Origin: Spinellus fusiger | Lineage: Eukaryota > Mucoromycota > Mucoromycetes > Mucorales > Phycomycetaceae | Reading direction: 5' to 3' | Length of the DNA stretch: 64,000 bases | Assembly: GCA_025094145.1 (NCBI GenBank) | Contig: JALLLS010000049.1 | Span: 124,001-188,000 of the forward strand | Shown here: piece by piece, positions 12,076 to 23,876 of the stretch | How the letters are laid out: the number at the start of each line of letters is the position of its first letter | Position numbering within the stretch: position 1 is the first letter of the stretch | Made by a program: the position numbers and the translations under genes | Notes under the pieces: generated by a model | Told to the model about the DNA's origin: nothing | Databases searched by the model: none | Seen by the model: the letters and a program-made list of their open reading frames with translations, nothing else

Positions 12076-13211
12076 CACTAAGAGGGTAAGCAGCACGTGC
12101 TCATGGTTATAGACAAAGACTGAAAGCGCAGTGATAGTGTTTACTTGCTTTGGGCTGTGCTTGTTATTCCATTCATGGAGTGCCTTTTTGTAGTACTAGT
12201 GGAGGAGAAGCACTACAATGATTTTATCTCAGTTGAGGAAACTACGCGTTCCACTGTTTTTTTTTGTCTATTTGTAGGCTTAAAATGTCTCTGAGTTGGC
12301 GTGGTTGAGAAAACAACGCCTGAATAGCATACTATTAGGAAGCACAGTGTCTGTAATAAGAGAAGAGTATCTGAATAAAAGCACACGTATTTAAGATGGC
12401 TGCTGAAGTGACTAGTTTGATAGTGAAAGTAGGGCTATTCTCCATACACCTACACCTACACATAAATAAATAGATAAATAAATAGGTAGATAGGTAGATA
12501 GATAAATAAATAGGTAGTGCTGTTGCTGTTGCTGTTTTACTATGGTATTGTAATGCTGATCCACCTTTATTCACTTCTCCTATAGCCTACAGGACAATAT
12601 AAGAAAGATGGATTGGATGATTATCTACTGCTTGAAGTTTATTTTACTATCTTCCTTGACATACCATTCTTCTATCGCATGGGATACTAAGAGATAAATA
12701 GTAAAAGACTCTATCCATGCCACTGGGTAATGGATAGAATAAGCAGATCACTGTGCATATAGATGCAACTACAGATCAGTACGAAAGCATAGTCTCCTTG
12801 TTCTTGTTGTGCACTGGGTTTACTTGATAATTAACTCACTCCACCGTCATTCCTTCTTCCCTATCGCAGCACCGATATCATACCATTTATATCTTGTTTC
12901 AACTATAGGCGCTAATGACCACTTGGAGCATGGATCCAAATCTCAGTATAACCCTATTTTCTCCATGGCTTTATAAACACAGCTCTTTTCTCTCTCTCTC
13001 TCTCTACACTAAATTAAACTACTGTGGGATGACGCTAGACAAAACAATTTTAAATACATCATTGTCGGACACCTTATGACGTTTGTATGAAATAATACCA
13101 ATAGCCCTGAACTATGTGATAAACAGCCATCTCAAGTCTATATAAAAAGATGCTTATGGATTTATGGTAGATATTATCTTTTTATTGATTATTATTATTA
13201 TTTAAAAGAAA
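12076..13211. other. Divergent intergenic region, CK2 beta / Rtc3-like
   Basis: About 1.1 kb. I see GATA/AAATA microsatellites at about 12462–12515, a GCTGTT repeat (about 12519–12537), CT repeats near 12990–13005 and AT-rich sequence before the Rtc3-like start. No supported ORF. Confidence 0.5.
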
Positions 13212-13549
13212 ATGTCCGGAACTACCAATGAAAACTCTGTCAAGATCTGCTCCAAGGCCAACAACCAAGACTTCTTTGTGATCGCTGCTCCCAAGATGGC
13301 TGAGAAGTGGAAGAACGACAAGACTGTTCCTTTGATTGATGTTGTTCAGTGTAGGTACTGTCTATTCCGTACTGGTTCTAATTACTATTGTTATTATTAG
13401 CCTTTGATGTCTTCACTACAGACAGCGGTGGTGTGAGCGGTGAATACATTCGTCCTTCCAGAGGTATTCTTCAAAGTGCTTTTGGAACCTACGACAATGA
13501 AGAAGTGGTTCGAAAGATTGTCACTGAAGGCACTGAACAACGACTGTAA
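13212..13549 (+). CDS. Small SBDS-domain protein, Rtc3-like
   Basis: Exons 13212–13350 and 13401–13549 (50-nt intron), 95 residues. The whole protein corresponds to the N-terminal SBDS fold (VIAAPKMAEKWKNDKTVPLIDVVQ then SFDVFTTDSGGVSGEY). It ends with a helix like that of yeast Rtc3 (FGTYDNEEVVRKIVTEG). Rtc3-type proteins contain only this fold, unlike the larger ribosome-maturation factor Sdo1/SBDS. Yeast Rtc3 is stress-induced and linked to RNA metabolism; the function here is inferred. High AT before the start and an AATAAA-type signal near 13640. Confidence 0.82.
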
Positions 13550-14278
13550 AAAAAAGGAAAAAAAAAAGACATATACACTATCCTGTGAAATTGAACTATC
13601 TGTCTATATGTACATCTGAAGTCGAAGTCTACTTGTTATTTTATAACCAATAAAACCAATCAAGTACTCTATATGAGTTGTGTCTCTCTTTAACTTTCCA
13701 TAGTCTAGAATACTTTAAGCTATACTTATGAATAGAGAGTAGGGGTGTATGAGGTGTAGGGTAGGGGTCGACACTAACTATTTAATATGGGACGTTTGAA
13801 GTCCATACATAATAGATCCATACATCTGATATGAATAAGACATACTCTCTGTGCTTTTATTCTTTAGATTTACATCATTTTATTCTTTTCATGGCCATGT
13901 TTTACAGAGAATAAAAAGCAATCATTGTAATCATCATCATAGCAGTAGTAACAGCAATAATAATCATTTTACAATTCAATACTAAACTCGGATACCAATG
14001 ACCCAATAATGCATAGATACATATACATAACTATGATCTGAGAGATATCCACAAAAGCATAGGAAGACTATCTCAACATTCCACAGCCTAACAGTAGCCA
14101 CTCTCACTCCATGCCATAATAATAATAGTAATAATAGTAATAATAGTAATAATAAATACTTACACTCTTTATTGGGATCCTTAGTCCACACCAGAACACA
14201 CTGGTCAATGGCACTGTGGATCAATGGATAGGATGCATCTATTTATTTATTTATTTATTTATCCGTCTATCTATGTAT
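13550..14278. other. Convergent intergenic region
   Basis: About 730 bp between the Rtc3-like gene (+) and the mitochondrial gene (−). It carries AATAAAACC-type polyadenylation signals near 13648, (ATAATAGTA)n around 14117–14155 and (ATTT)n at about 14237–14262. No gene seen. Confidence 0.5.
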
Positions 14279-15219
14279 TTACTTTTCTTTTCTTCGCTCT
14301 AATTTAAAACGGTTTTTGGCCACTTCACATAGAATCTGGTAGCGTGCTCGTTTTATCTCTGTTTCTAATAAAGGTATATTGAATTCCTGAGAGATCTTAT
14401 CAATGGTTTCCAAGTCAATAGCACCTTTGATGTTTTTGTGTAGTCTGTCCAATGTATCTCTAGAGGGTGTTGCTTCAAGGATATCTGATTGTTCTAGTGG
14501 AAAATCAATATCATGAGAAGAAGAAAGAGATCCGGTCTCGATGAAGCTGTTGATCTCTGGGCTCTCGGTGTATTGAAGACAGTCATGGTAAGATAGAAAT
14601 TGAAGATGTTGCGCTCCTTTATAAGCTATAGTGTACACATAGATGAGGATAGATTAAACACTGTCTATCGACATGAGATGTTTGTTCCTATGCACCTACC
14701 TTTGTAATGGCTGTACAGACGGAATAGGTTGTAGAAAAGAGGGATATTTGGAATAAGAGGCACAACCACAAATGTACATGACAAAGGCACCCAATAGGCA
14801 GAGTAGTATATGTACTTTTTATGGTAGAGTACTCTTTCCTTGAGAAGAAGTTCCAGGTGGTCTTGTATTTTAACATTCGACAGACTGGGCGGGTAGATCA
14901 CTTTTGCCTATCCACTCACACACTGTGCATAAGCAAATGAAAGAGTCCTACCCGCACATACCACTCCCAAGGGCCGTTCCAAATGCTCCTTTATAGGAAC
15001 ACTTTTAAGAAACCATTCTTGATAATCCAATTGGTTCATAATTGATGTGCCCCGGGTGTAGAGCTTTCGCTTCCAAGTATCTGGCTTTGCTTCTCCTAGT
15101 TGCTCCCACTTATTACCAGACCAATCGATGGCCTTTGTTAAGCGTGAGGTGGTGGGTAGTGTAGAGTGGCAATAATACGCCCAGCGGTTACGGAGGATTG
15201 GAATGACAAATATTCGCAT
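14279..15219 (-). CDS. Mitochondrial K+/H+ exchange-related protein (Mit_KHE1 family)
   Basis: Exons on minus: 15219–14962, 14907–14700, 14625–14279, 270 residues. The N-terminus MRIFVIPILRNRWAYYCH matches the family start, where a short hydrophobic strand is followed by basic residues. The middle (YYSAYWVPLSCTFVVVPLIPNIPLFYNLFRLYSHYK, read as overlapping pieces) contains two hydrophobic segments with a conserved PxxPN-type loop, as in yeast YDL183C-like proteins implicated in mitochondrial potassium/proton exchange. The C-terminus is charged and helical (RYQILCEVAKNRFKLERRKEK). Introns are 54 and 74 nt. A Tc1/mariner element starts about 240 bp upstream of the start codon. Confidence 0.75.
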
Positions 15220-15462
15220 GAGGTGTTTGGTAAAGGAGTGGTAAGGTTGAACTACACTACATGAAAAAGTAACTTATCATACTTCAATGACATCATTGAG
15301 TTTTCACGAATAGTCACACACCTGTCAGACAAGAAGTGCTGGTGGAGTATTTGCCATGTGACTTGAACATAGGCACTAGGAGGAGAAAAAAGACTAAAGG
15401 TCATTGTTGACAAGAGTTGTTTAATTTAGGTAGACATTTTTCCCTTTATCTATTTTCCCTTA

Positions 15463-17148
15463 CACTATTTTCACTTATTATTGTCGCACTTTTAGAGAAA
15501 AATATGTCGCATTAATAAATTAAAATATGTCGCATTAATAAATTAAAACTTGACGTACTAATGGGATAAAATATGTCGCATTAATTAATTAAAATTTGGC
15601 ATAGTAAAAGATTTAAAACTGGCGTATTCTAAGTACTTGAGGTTTTCTTACATTTTACTTTTCTTAAAAAATGAATACCATTGTGCACGAAGATGGCCAA
15701 GGAAATATCTACAATGATGAAGGCATAGCCGTTACAGTAGTGGAGATGGAGGTAGACGAGGAGACGTACCCCATTGAGACGGTTACAAATTTCGGGATGT
15801 ACCTTGACCTCAAACCACCCGAGAAGCCAGAAAGAAGAACTGTACAACAATCCGTAGACAGAGATGTCAATACGGAAGAGGATAACAGAGCTCCTGGTAT
15901 CCACAGGCATTACAAAGATTCCGAAAAAGAGCAGTTGTTTGTATTGATTTATGAAAGGGGTATGAGCGTCAGAGCTGCTGCACTGAAACTTCAAATCCAC
16001 CCACGCACTGCTAAGCGATGGTACTCAAACGATCAGCAGAACCCTCAGACATTCATTGCCAGAAAAGAAGGTAGTGAAAGGCCAGTTGGTAGACCAGCAC
16101 TACTTGACGATAGCCATAAAAGATTTTTGGTCGATTTATTGGACGATCAGCCCTCTTTAGTCCTGGATCAAATGATGGAGAGTTTGAGAACGTCTTTTAT
16201 TGATTTAGAGATATCGAAAACAGCTCTCTACAATTTTGTCACCAAAAATTGTAAGATCAGTCTGAAAAGAGCCCATTTTCATTCAGTTGATCGTAATAGT
16301 CCTGAAAAGATCAAGAATCGAAAGGAGTGGGTACAGAAATGGATGGAGACAGACATGGACTACATGAGCAACTGTGTCTTTATAGATGAGGCGGCATTCC
16401 ACATCAACATGAAGCGTACTTTTGCTTGGTCAAAAGTAGGTATTTGTGCAGTAGTAAAAGTACCAAGAACGAGGGCTAAAACAACAACTATCCTGGGAGC
16501 AACATCTGCTCAGGGCATTGTCAATATAAAAGTAAGAAGGCCTCGAATGTTGCCTGTTTCAAAGAAGAGAAGAACTACTGGATCTGGTGGGCCTTCTCAA
16601 AAACAAAGCAAAGGCACTGTTACTGGCCACTATATCAATTTCTTGAGCGATACAATGGATGTCATGGACAATTTTCCAGATGTTTTCAAGGATAATTACT
16701 TGATTATGGACAACGCCCCCATCCACATGAATGAAGACATTAAAAGCTTCATTGAAGGCCGTGGGTACAAGTGTGTTTATCTTCCCCCTTACTCACCAGA
16801 GTTGAATCCCATTGAGCAATTCTGGTCTGTTTGCAAAAGCAGGTTAAAAAGAGAAAGACTCTTGGAAGAAGAAACTCTGTTATCTAGAATCGCCGATGCA
16901 TCTAACCAAGTTCTTCTCGGTGACCTCAGAGGGTTTTGCAAATACTCTGTCGATAGATTTGAGGATTGCTTACAAGAGAAGCCTCTTTAAAAATAAAACA
17001 TTTATGTCGCATTTGTCGCATCCAACTTATACGCCATCTTTTAATTTATTAATGCGACAAGTTTTTTTCCACTTGTGCGCTAAGTTTTTTTTCCAAAAGT
17101 GCGACAATTTTTTTTCCAAAAGTGCGACAATAATAAGTGAAAATAGTG
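15463..17148 (+). mobile_element. Tc1/mariner-superfamily transposon, apparently complete
   Basis: 1,686 bp, bounded by perfect 31-bp terminal inverted repeats (15463–15493 and 17118–17148, beginning CACTATTTTCACTTATTATT) and flanked by TA on both sides (15461–15462, 17149–17150), the expected target-site duplication. Both subterminal zones carry several GTCGCA/TGCGAC motifs next to [16 protein letters not shown], likely transposase binding repeats. It lies in the 5' region of the K+/H+ exchange-related gene. Confidence 0.92.
15671..16990 (+). CDS. DD34E transposase (Tc1/mariner, DDE_3 type)
   Basis: 439 residues, uninterrupted. The N-terminal helix-turn-helix (GMSVRAAALKLQIHPRTAKRW, given here as the segment around residues 95–115) binds the ends. 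Catalytic residues: D in FIDEAAFH, D in YLIMDNAPIH, and E in YSPELNPIEQFW, with 34 residues between the last two, giving DD34E. A Lys/Arg-rich insert (about residues 290–320) lies in the core. The intact frame and perfect ends suggest recent activity. Confidence 0.92.
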   Translation: MNTIVHEDGQGNIYNDEGIAVTVVEMEVDEETYPIETVTNFGMYLDLKPPEKPERRTVQQSVDRDVNTEEDNRAPGIHRHYKDSEKEQLFVLIYERGMSVRAAALKLQIHPRTAKRWYSNDQQNPQTFIARKEGSERPVGRPALLDDSHKRFLVDLLDDQPSLVLDQMMESLRTSFIDLEISKTALYNFVTKNCKISLKRAHFHSVDRNSPEKIKNRKEWVQKWMETDMDYMSNCVFIDEAAFHINMKRTFAWSKVGICAVVKVPRTRAKTTTILGATSAQGIVNIKVRRPRMLPVSKKRRTTGSGGPSQKQSKGTVTGHYINFLSDTMDVMDNFPDVFKDNYLIMDNAPIHMNEDIKSFIEGRGYKCVYLPPYSPELNPIEQFWSVCKSRLKRERLLEEETLLSRIADASNQVLLGDLRGFCKYSVDRFEDCLQEKPL

Positions 17149-17860
17149 TAAATTGTTAGTCATTTTGTGTATACTGTTCACCATGTCTTATCTATATCTG
17201 CAGTAAGAAAAGTGCTTCTTTTAGGCTATTATTCAATTTCAACTGCAGCATACCGTCTGTCCTATTATTTGTCTTGATGCTTAAATAAAATATATGTAAT
17301 ATGCAAGGTGCAAGGTGCAAGGTGCAAGATGTAACATGTAATATATAGCATGCACTATACAACCTATAACCTATAACCTATAACCCATAACCTATAACCT
17401 ATAGCATACAACATACATACATACAACATATAAAGAACAGAGTAAATGCTACTCTGCTTTGTTTCCTAGCAATAAACTATACAAGTAAACCTCATTGTGC
17501 TCTTCTATCCTGTAGTATCCAATAGAAAAGAGATCAACCACTTGTCTCTTCATTCAATAGAAGCGTGGAAATTCATTTTACGCATGCTTCTATTTGATAA
17601 AAGCACGTTCTCATTGATTTGTGTAATATGATTCTGCGTGTTATTGCATAGAGATTGGAAAATATACACATTTTACCTGCTTTCTTTTTCTTCTTTCTCT
17701 TTTCAATACCAGACAAAAGCACAAGGCAAATTGCTGACGGGCAGGGTAGATTATTACCCGGAGTTTATATTCGATTCATAAGGGAAATACACTCGTCCAT
17801 TCTCTCTCTCTCTCTTTCTTTTTTCTTCTTCTACCTGTTTCCTCCCCTCATCAACAGACG
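17149..17860. other. AT-rich intergenic region with short tandem repeats
   Basis: About 710 bp upstream of the coiled-coil gene. It contains four copies of gcaaggt at about 17305–17330, about six copies of the 7-mer cctataa at about 17360–17403, and CT/TTTC tracts near 17800–17835. No gene. Confidence 0.5.
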
Positions 17861-19331
17861 ATGAGTTCCAGTTCTCCCAACCTCACTCAGACTGAAATAA
17901 AAAAAACTACTGCCGACAATTCACTCGAGAAGAAAAACACAATGAAAGAAGAGACACCTGTAGATAGTATGGTACCAGCATTAGCCACCTGTTCAGTAAC
18001 GGAACCAAAGGAAGAGAAGGGTCATGAAAAGAAACGTCCCCGTTCTACAGATACAAACACAGTAAACGAAAATGAAAGTGTCATTGCCCAAAAAGAAATA
18101 CCCCACAGCAACACCGACAATTCAACAAAGGACCTCGAGCTTAGTCAGTGCTATGCAGATCTACGTGAACAAACCCAGAAAAATATGGACCTGCAGAACA
18201 AGTACAATGAAGACATTGTTGCCCTAAGTGCCAAGTCAAAAGAAAGTGTAGAGGCCATTCAGTCTAAGCTACTTGAACTACAGAATGAATCACAAAAGGA
18301 CAAACAGTTTATAGCCCAACTTCAAGAACAGCTCCTGGCAGAGAAGATAAACACTGATCAACTCTCCAAGAACATTGAGAAAGAAGGAAAGGAAAAGGAA
18401 GCACTAAAGACTGAAAACATAGCTATACAAGAGAAATTAAGGATAAGCCAGTCAACAGTGGAGGCAATGGAAGTACGCTATGCTCAGTTATCAGTAGCTC
18501 ACAAAACATCCCAAGAAGAACTCGAGAAGAAGCGTGTAGACTATAAAAACATGGAAACAAATTTCTATTCTTACCTACGCACAGTTCGTGCTACAGACGA
18601 TGACCTTTCCACTATTCAGGCAGAAATCAGTCAGATCTCTAGTCAATTGAACAACTTTTGCATGACTTTGCGCTCTAAAATGGATCTTGTTGCTGGTACT
18701 GCCTTTGTTTTCAATACATGGCCTGAAAAGAAGGAGATATTAGAAAGTATCTTTTGAAGGAAGGATCAGAGACAGAAACATTGGACACTGGCTATATTAC
18801 TTTGTTTGTTGAAAAGTATATTATAGAAACATTGATTCAAAATATCTTTGACCAGCCTCTTCAGCTTGGTGTTTCGGTAATAGTGCCTATAAACAAGTAG
18901 AACAGTGGATATCTCAAAGAAAAGATGAGTGGAGTATACGTCTACGCCAGCAAATGTGTATGCTGGTGAGCAAGCATGCAGGAGAAGAAGAAGAGCAAAT
19001 CGAAGAAGCAAAGAAGGTTCTTGCCGATACTATCATAAGTCAGCTTGCTTCTGTTTACCCCTCCATGGTAGTAGAGTTGAACCACAAAAAGATTGCAGTC
19101 TTTGTCAGTAGAGTGACAAAACTAAATCTCGCAATGAAAGGCCAGGAAGTACCTGTGTCTCCAATAATAATCAATGAGGGTATCGATACTTTTAATGGCC
19201 AGTTTATGAATCCAGTCAATAAGGGAAAACCAGAAGGAATTGTTCTGATCTCCATCTTCCCTCCATTCTCCACAAGTGATCTCAAAGATAGCTCTCAGGC
19301 CTTAGTGTCAGGAAAAGTACTATGCGTTTAA
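17861..19331 (+). CDS. Coiled-coil protein of unknown function
   Basis: Proposed exons 17861–18746 and 18865–19331 (donor GTATCT, acceptor TTCAG), 450 residues. The sum is a multiple of three and the two open stretches then join in frame. The first 90 residues are Ser/Thr/Glu/Lys-rich and probably disordered, with a basic patch EKKRPRS that could be a nuclear signal. Residues about 95–240 are a long Lys/Glu/Gln coiled coil. The C-terminal 150 residues are more globular (VEQWISQRKDEWSIRLRQQ, later AMKGQEVPVSP and VLISIFPPF). I do not recognise a named domain; the arrangement resembles lineage-specific Mucorales proteins. The intron placement is the least certain part. Confidence 0.6.
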
Positions 19332-20044
19332 TGCAAGGTTAATATTTATAAGAGAAAAAGAAGAAAAAAAGAAATGCAAGTACTATAGACCCGTATACCT
19401 ATTTAAGGGAGTTCAGGTTCTCCTTTAAATACTATGAATTTATCTGATAATGTATATTGACTTCATAGTCTGGTACCATTGCCCTTGTATATATAAAATT
19501 ATAGTTGTATTGTATGGCATGCAAATGGGTGTGTTTTATAATGATATGGTTTATAGTTGCTGTTTTTTTTTATATCTGAAAACAAAGGCTTTTCTTACCA
19601 TACTTTAACTGTTTATAAAGCATGGTCCTCAAAAAGAGTGTCTAAAGAGAATAATATGACGCTGATACATTGATATATTATATAGACAATAGATGACTAT
19701 CTGATATGATATGATATACGTATATACTTGAGACAAATTAATGAAGACACTAACTAGCAGGTTTATTTTTATTTATCTATTTTTTTTTTAAAAAAAAAAG
19801 ATTGTGATAGGTGGTTTTTGCAGGAATACTACATGTAATGGGTGCCATCAATACAAAAGTAGATTAGCCGAACAAGATAGACATTCCTTTTCTACTATTC
19901 TTGACTTTCCCCCAAGAGTATCTCTCAAAGGATATAGTAAGATTGGAAACTACTAATAATACATTCTTCTGTTAAAATCCAAATCATAAAAGTTAAGAAA
20001 TAATTGGGCTTTATCAGATACTATAGTTGTAGTAATAGATACTA
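19332..20044. other. AT-rich intergenic region
   Basis: About 710 bp of AT-rich sequence with oligo-T/oligo-A runs near 19780–19800 and no ORF of note. It ends where homology to the 58.9–60.3 kb block begins. Confidence 0.5.
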
Positions 20045-21375
20045 GATATTATAATATCTTTTTGAATGACAAAATTCAATAAGATACACTTCATTATGAT
20101 TTTAGATAGTCTACCTGTATCATGGGTTTCCGTCAGTTAGTCAACCGAGGCTCCAGCGATAACTTGGGAGTAGAAGAATGGGGATAAACCAGAAGGCTTG
20201 GACCTTTTCTTGGTTCTAGGTGTATCTTTGGAGTCATGATTTCTTTTGTTATATCTACAAAAGCGCTCTGGGTGGGTACCATTTTCCCTTGGAGACATTA
20301 GAGCATGTCTAAAGTTCAATGTAGCAGCTAGATCACGATTCTCAAAGCCTCAATGTCTTGTCTTTTATACAATTTTGGTTTGAACACCTATTTGAAGAGA
20401 GAGAAAGATGCGTTTCTTTTTTGATATGAAATTAAGAAGAAATGACCTGAGAAGACCATACCATTTAACTTTGGGCAATTTTGTTCGTTGATAGGGCCTG
20501 GGGTTCTTGACATGTTTAACTGTTTCCAAAGGTGAGAACTTGCACCCAGGACACAGGCTCAATGTTTTGAATTCATTGATAAGATAGAGTCTGAGTCCTT
20601 CTTTCTTCAACATCCTCCACATGCCTTTTCTCTTTATTGTCATTACTCTGGTAGGATTCGCATCTGGATAACTTGCTATAAGCCTTTCATCAGTCTCCTA
20701 TAAAAATCAAACACATATAAGAACTCTAGGTTGATTCTATAGGCATGTTGTATTTTCTTTACTTTATTCGTATCTTGTTGGCTGCATAACACCTTTAGTT
20801 CAGAAAGAATTGATAAGAATACAATAAGAAAGAGGAAATAAATAGTTATTTTTATTAGTAACATTGATTAGTGTCAGCTATTATTTATCATCTATTGATA
20901 TTATGATGTTGTCAATAGCTTCTTAGGTCCAAAGGTATTTGGTTTAGTTAACGTGCAATTAACTCTGCTCTTATTTATTCAACTTGTTTATTATTCTTTT
21001 ATACTTCTTTTATACTTTAATGATTAATACAAATAGAAAACCTTGTGGTTATTTCCACCAAAAGGCAAACATTCTAACACAGGCTGTTGTGCTCTTATAC
21101 CATCTTCAAAAGATCTATCCAATACACCATTTAGTATATCTTTTCTTGGTGTGTCTTGGTTGTGCAGTACAAATAAATGCAAGTGATTGGAATCATTTCT
21201 GTAGATCAATTTGAAGTAGTAGTATTTTATTGTGCTTATCTTGATATTTTGGTCATTGACTGAGCATATATAGCCATACTTATAACAGCCTGTGTATCTA
21301 TTTTGAGGATGGTTCACTCAAATAATGCTATTGGATAAATAATTAGGATAAACATACTTGTTAAAGAAAGTGTGA
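20045..21375 (-). pseudogene. Fanzor-type (eukaryotic TnpB-like) gene remnant, copy A
   Basis: Nearly identical, in inverted orientation, to 58937–60268. On the minus strand the C-terminal part of a TnpB/Fanzor nuclease can be read in one frame: LRLYLINEFKT, the first zinc-ribbon pair CPGC (20553–20542), KNPRPYQR, WYGLLR, then NRDLAATLNF, whose D (20334–20332) is the expected third RuvC catalytic residue, and GTHPERFCR. Two stop codons lie between WYGLLR and NRD, and the second zinc-ribbon cysteine pair is lost (GLLRS where the family has GLLRC). A further open stretch at 21317–21024 (NHLHLFVLHNQDTPRKD) belongs to the same block, but its function is unclear. Family assignment rests on motif order and spacing. 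Confidence 0.65.
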
Positions 21376-21378
21376 ATA

Positions 21379-22727
21379 CAGCCACACACAATTGAATTGA
21401 ATACCTTTGAATATAAAGATCAGGACAAAATAGATAAGACATGTTCAACATAAAATAAAACACTTTAAATTTGATTTAGAAGCTTCAGACTTAAGCTCAA
21501 CAAAGCTTAACATCTTTAATGATTGAAAATAAAATAATAATAATATAGTTAATATTTTGTATGGCCTCATTTGGCATCAATGACAGCCTGGCATCTATCT
21601 GTCATGCTCAGAACTCATCGTTGTGTAAGTTCAACACTAACCCTCTCCCACTCCTCTGTAAGTAGAGCCTTCAAACATTCAACATTGGTAAGAGATACCC
21701 TTCTTTATTCAATTCATCTTTCCAATGCATATCAGACGTGTTCAATTGGGTTTAATTCAGGACTTTGTGCGGGCCAGTACTCAAAGCTTCCAATTCGATG
21801 CGTCTTTCTTCACTATCTAGCATAGACCCCAATATGACAGCTAGCACCCTCTTATTGTAACAGAAACTTGCTGTCCTCTTTCTGATGAAATTCTATGAAC
21901 CATGGCAGAAAGCCTTATGCTAAAATGTTTATTTATGTGTCTTGGATTACAGTTCCATCAATAAAGACCAACGAATGAGCCAGATCCATTAGCCCAAAAA
22001 CAGCTCCAAAGCATGAACCCTCCGCCACCAAACTTTGTTGTTGGAACAATATGATTAGGATCATACCTTTCTCTAACTTTTCTGATTACACGGACACCTC
22101 CATCGTTCCCTTTCACGGTGTACCTGGACTCATCAGACCAGACGACGCCTTTCCATTGGTCGTTCGTCCAATTGACATGTTCTTTAGCCCAACGAAGCCC
22201 TTTCTCTTTGTGTTATCTAATTAAGGCTGGCTTGTGGTCTACAGAAATAGATCCAAACCCTAACTGATTGCAGTAACTGATAATGGTGTTTCTACATACA
22301 TCAACCTGAATCTTCAACATTTCCAATTTCAACTGATTCTATGGGGCAAATGGGTCCTCTCTAATGACCTTTTCCAGGTGTCTGAGATCCCTCTCACTGG
22401 CTTTTTAGGAGCTTCCATGACTCTTTAAACACAATGGTGACCCAAATGCTTTGATGTTTCTGATAATATTTTGATCTGTGGGCTTTTTCATCTCAACTAC
22501 GCTTGTAGTGACAGTCAATTTTAATCCAGTCCTCAACTAGTAATAAATGCCTTATAGCTTTTTATTTTCTGTTTTATCATATTCTCCACGAGTGTATGTT
22601 TCTGAAAATGTATCTGACATGTTGTGTTAGTTTAACACGATTTGGAAAGAATAAGAGTTTTATGCAAGAAAAAAGTTTTTTTTTTATTAAAATTTAGGCA
22701 AGTATTAAATTCAATTGTGTGTGACTG
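21379..22727 (-). mobile_element. Degenerate Tc1-like transposon, copy A
   Basis: 1,349 bp with TA on both sides and inverted ends starting CAGYCACACACAATTGAATT (Y = C on the left, T on the right). On the minus strand a transposase is recognisable (ELNPIEHVWYALERRIEERR-like region near 21690–21760, and the end MTDRCQAVIDAK near 21570–21610) but is broken by stops and frameshifts. The same element type occurs at 41603–42947 and at about 57641–58936. Confidence 0.82.
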
Positions 22728-22737
22728 TATCTGATGA

Positions 22738-23065
22738 ATGTTGCTCTACAGATGATTATCTCATGAGCCTTAAGTTCCAAATTTATGTAGTTATAGGAGG
22801 CAAATAGGTTGCCTCTTAGAATGGCCTCAAGTCGTCTGAGGTTTCTCTCGTTCATTTTTTTTGTGCACTAGAACTAGGTCTTGGTAGAGGTGTACCATTA
22901 GTCTTGATTCTACTAATAATAATCTGGACAGTGGGCTTGCTAATGCCAATGACCTTTGAAATGCTACTCATGGAGTAATTTTTTTAAGCCAGTAAACACC
23001 CCAGTACTCTCTTTCTTCAAGCTTATTCATAAACTCTTGAGTTTTTAGTTGAGGATTCCGCGTTT
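22738..23065 (-). pseudogene. Tc1-like transposase N-terminal fragment
   Basis: The minus strand reads a helix-turn-helix segment (SISKVIGISKPTVQIIISR followed by an RPSSS linker) with frameshifts on both sides. It is a second Tc1-type sequence, different from the adjacent copy A, and has no clear ends. Confidence 0.55.
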
Positions 23066-23838
23066 GACACTTGAGATTGATTATTGGAATGTGATTCTGT
23101 GGTAAGAAAAAGAATCATGTTTAAAAATGTATGAATTATGGGGTCGTATACTTTTTGATTTTGTGTGGCTGTATAATAGCAAATGCCATATTTCAATAAA
23201 AAGGGAAAGTTCATCATATACTTGGATTCCGAATACGGGTAGTTTAGGCCCAAGGTCAAGTTTAGTTGTTGGTTCTTGTTCTGTTCCTGTTTGTCCTCTT
23301 TGTTTGTCCCTTTCATTGGTCCGTCGGTAGGAAGATCACCTTTACCTGTCTTCTCGTGTTCCTCTAGATCTGCTCTCAGACCACCTCTTCCAGACCCACC
23401 AAACCATAGTTCCCACAGCCATAAGAGCCTAGTTCCCCCTACACACCGCCCTAAAGCTAGCCAGCTCCCACAGATATAAGAGCAGCCAGCCTTCCCCGAG
23501 GTCCTGTGTGTATTAAAGAACGAACCTCTTGCCCAAACGTACATATACATTAATATAAACAATATGTTAAACTAACTTTGTGTTGAATTTGAAGTCATTA
23601 GTATGTGTTTTGAAGTCATAACATTTTTATCCGTAAAGCATGATTTTTTTCAGGATTTCAAAAAATGAAAATCGTACCCTTTCTAATGTTGTGTGGCTGT
23701 AGCATAGTTTCCATCTGAAACATCTCTTCCTTCTAGCTATTTTAGCAATACCACTCATTCTCTGTTCTTCCACAGCCATCGATGCGAATAGGTGACGTCT
23801 CCACCTATTCTACAGTTACCTAATTAGATTTTCACAAT
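23066..23838. other. Repeat-derived spacer, possible LTR fragment
   Basis: Two similar direct copies of a segment ending in tgtgtggctgta at about 23165–23178 and 23689–23702 bracket a GC-richer stretch (about 23228–23560). This stretch has TATAAGAG at about 23476 and ATTAAAG at about 23513, an arrangement like a promoter plus poly(A) signal of an LTR or SINE. I cannot define its ends or family. Confidence 0.3.
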
Positions 23839-23876
23839 AAATCCGAGCTCACAAGTACACAAGCACTTTTTTCGAC

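Noticed and set aside
17359..17404. Cctataa/aacctat repeats resembling telomeric sequence
   Set aside because: The unit is not TTAGGG/CCCTAA, there are only about six imperfect copies, and the site lies between genes.
23228..23580. Definite solo LTR
   Set aside because: TATA- and poly(A)-like motifs are present but no TG…CA ends with target-site duplication could be found; kept only as a possibility.
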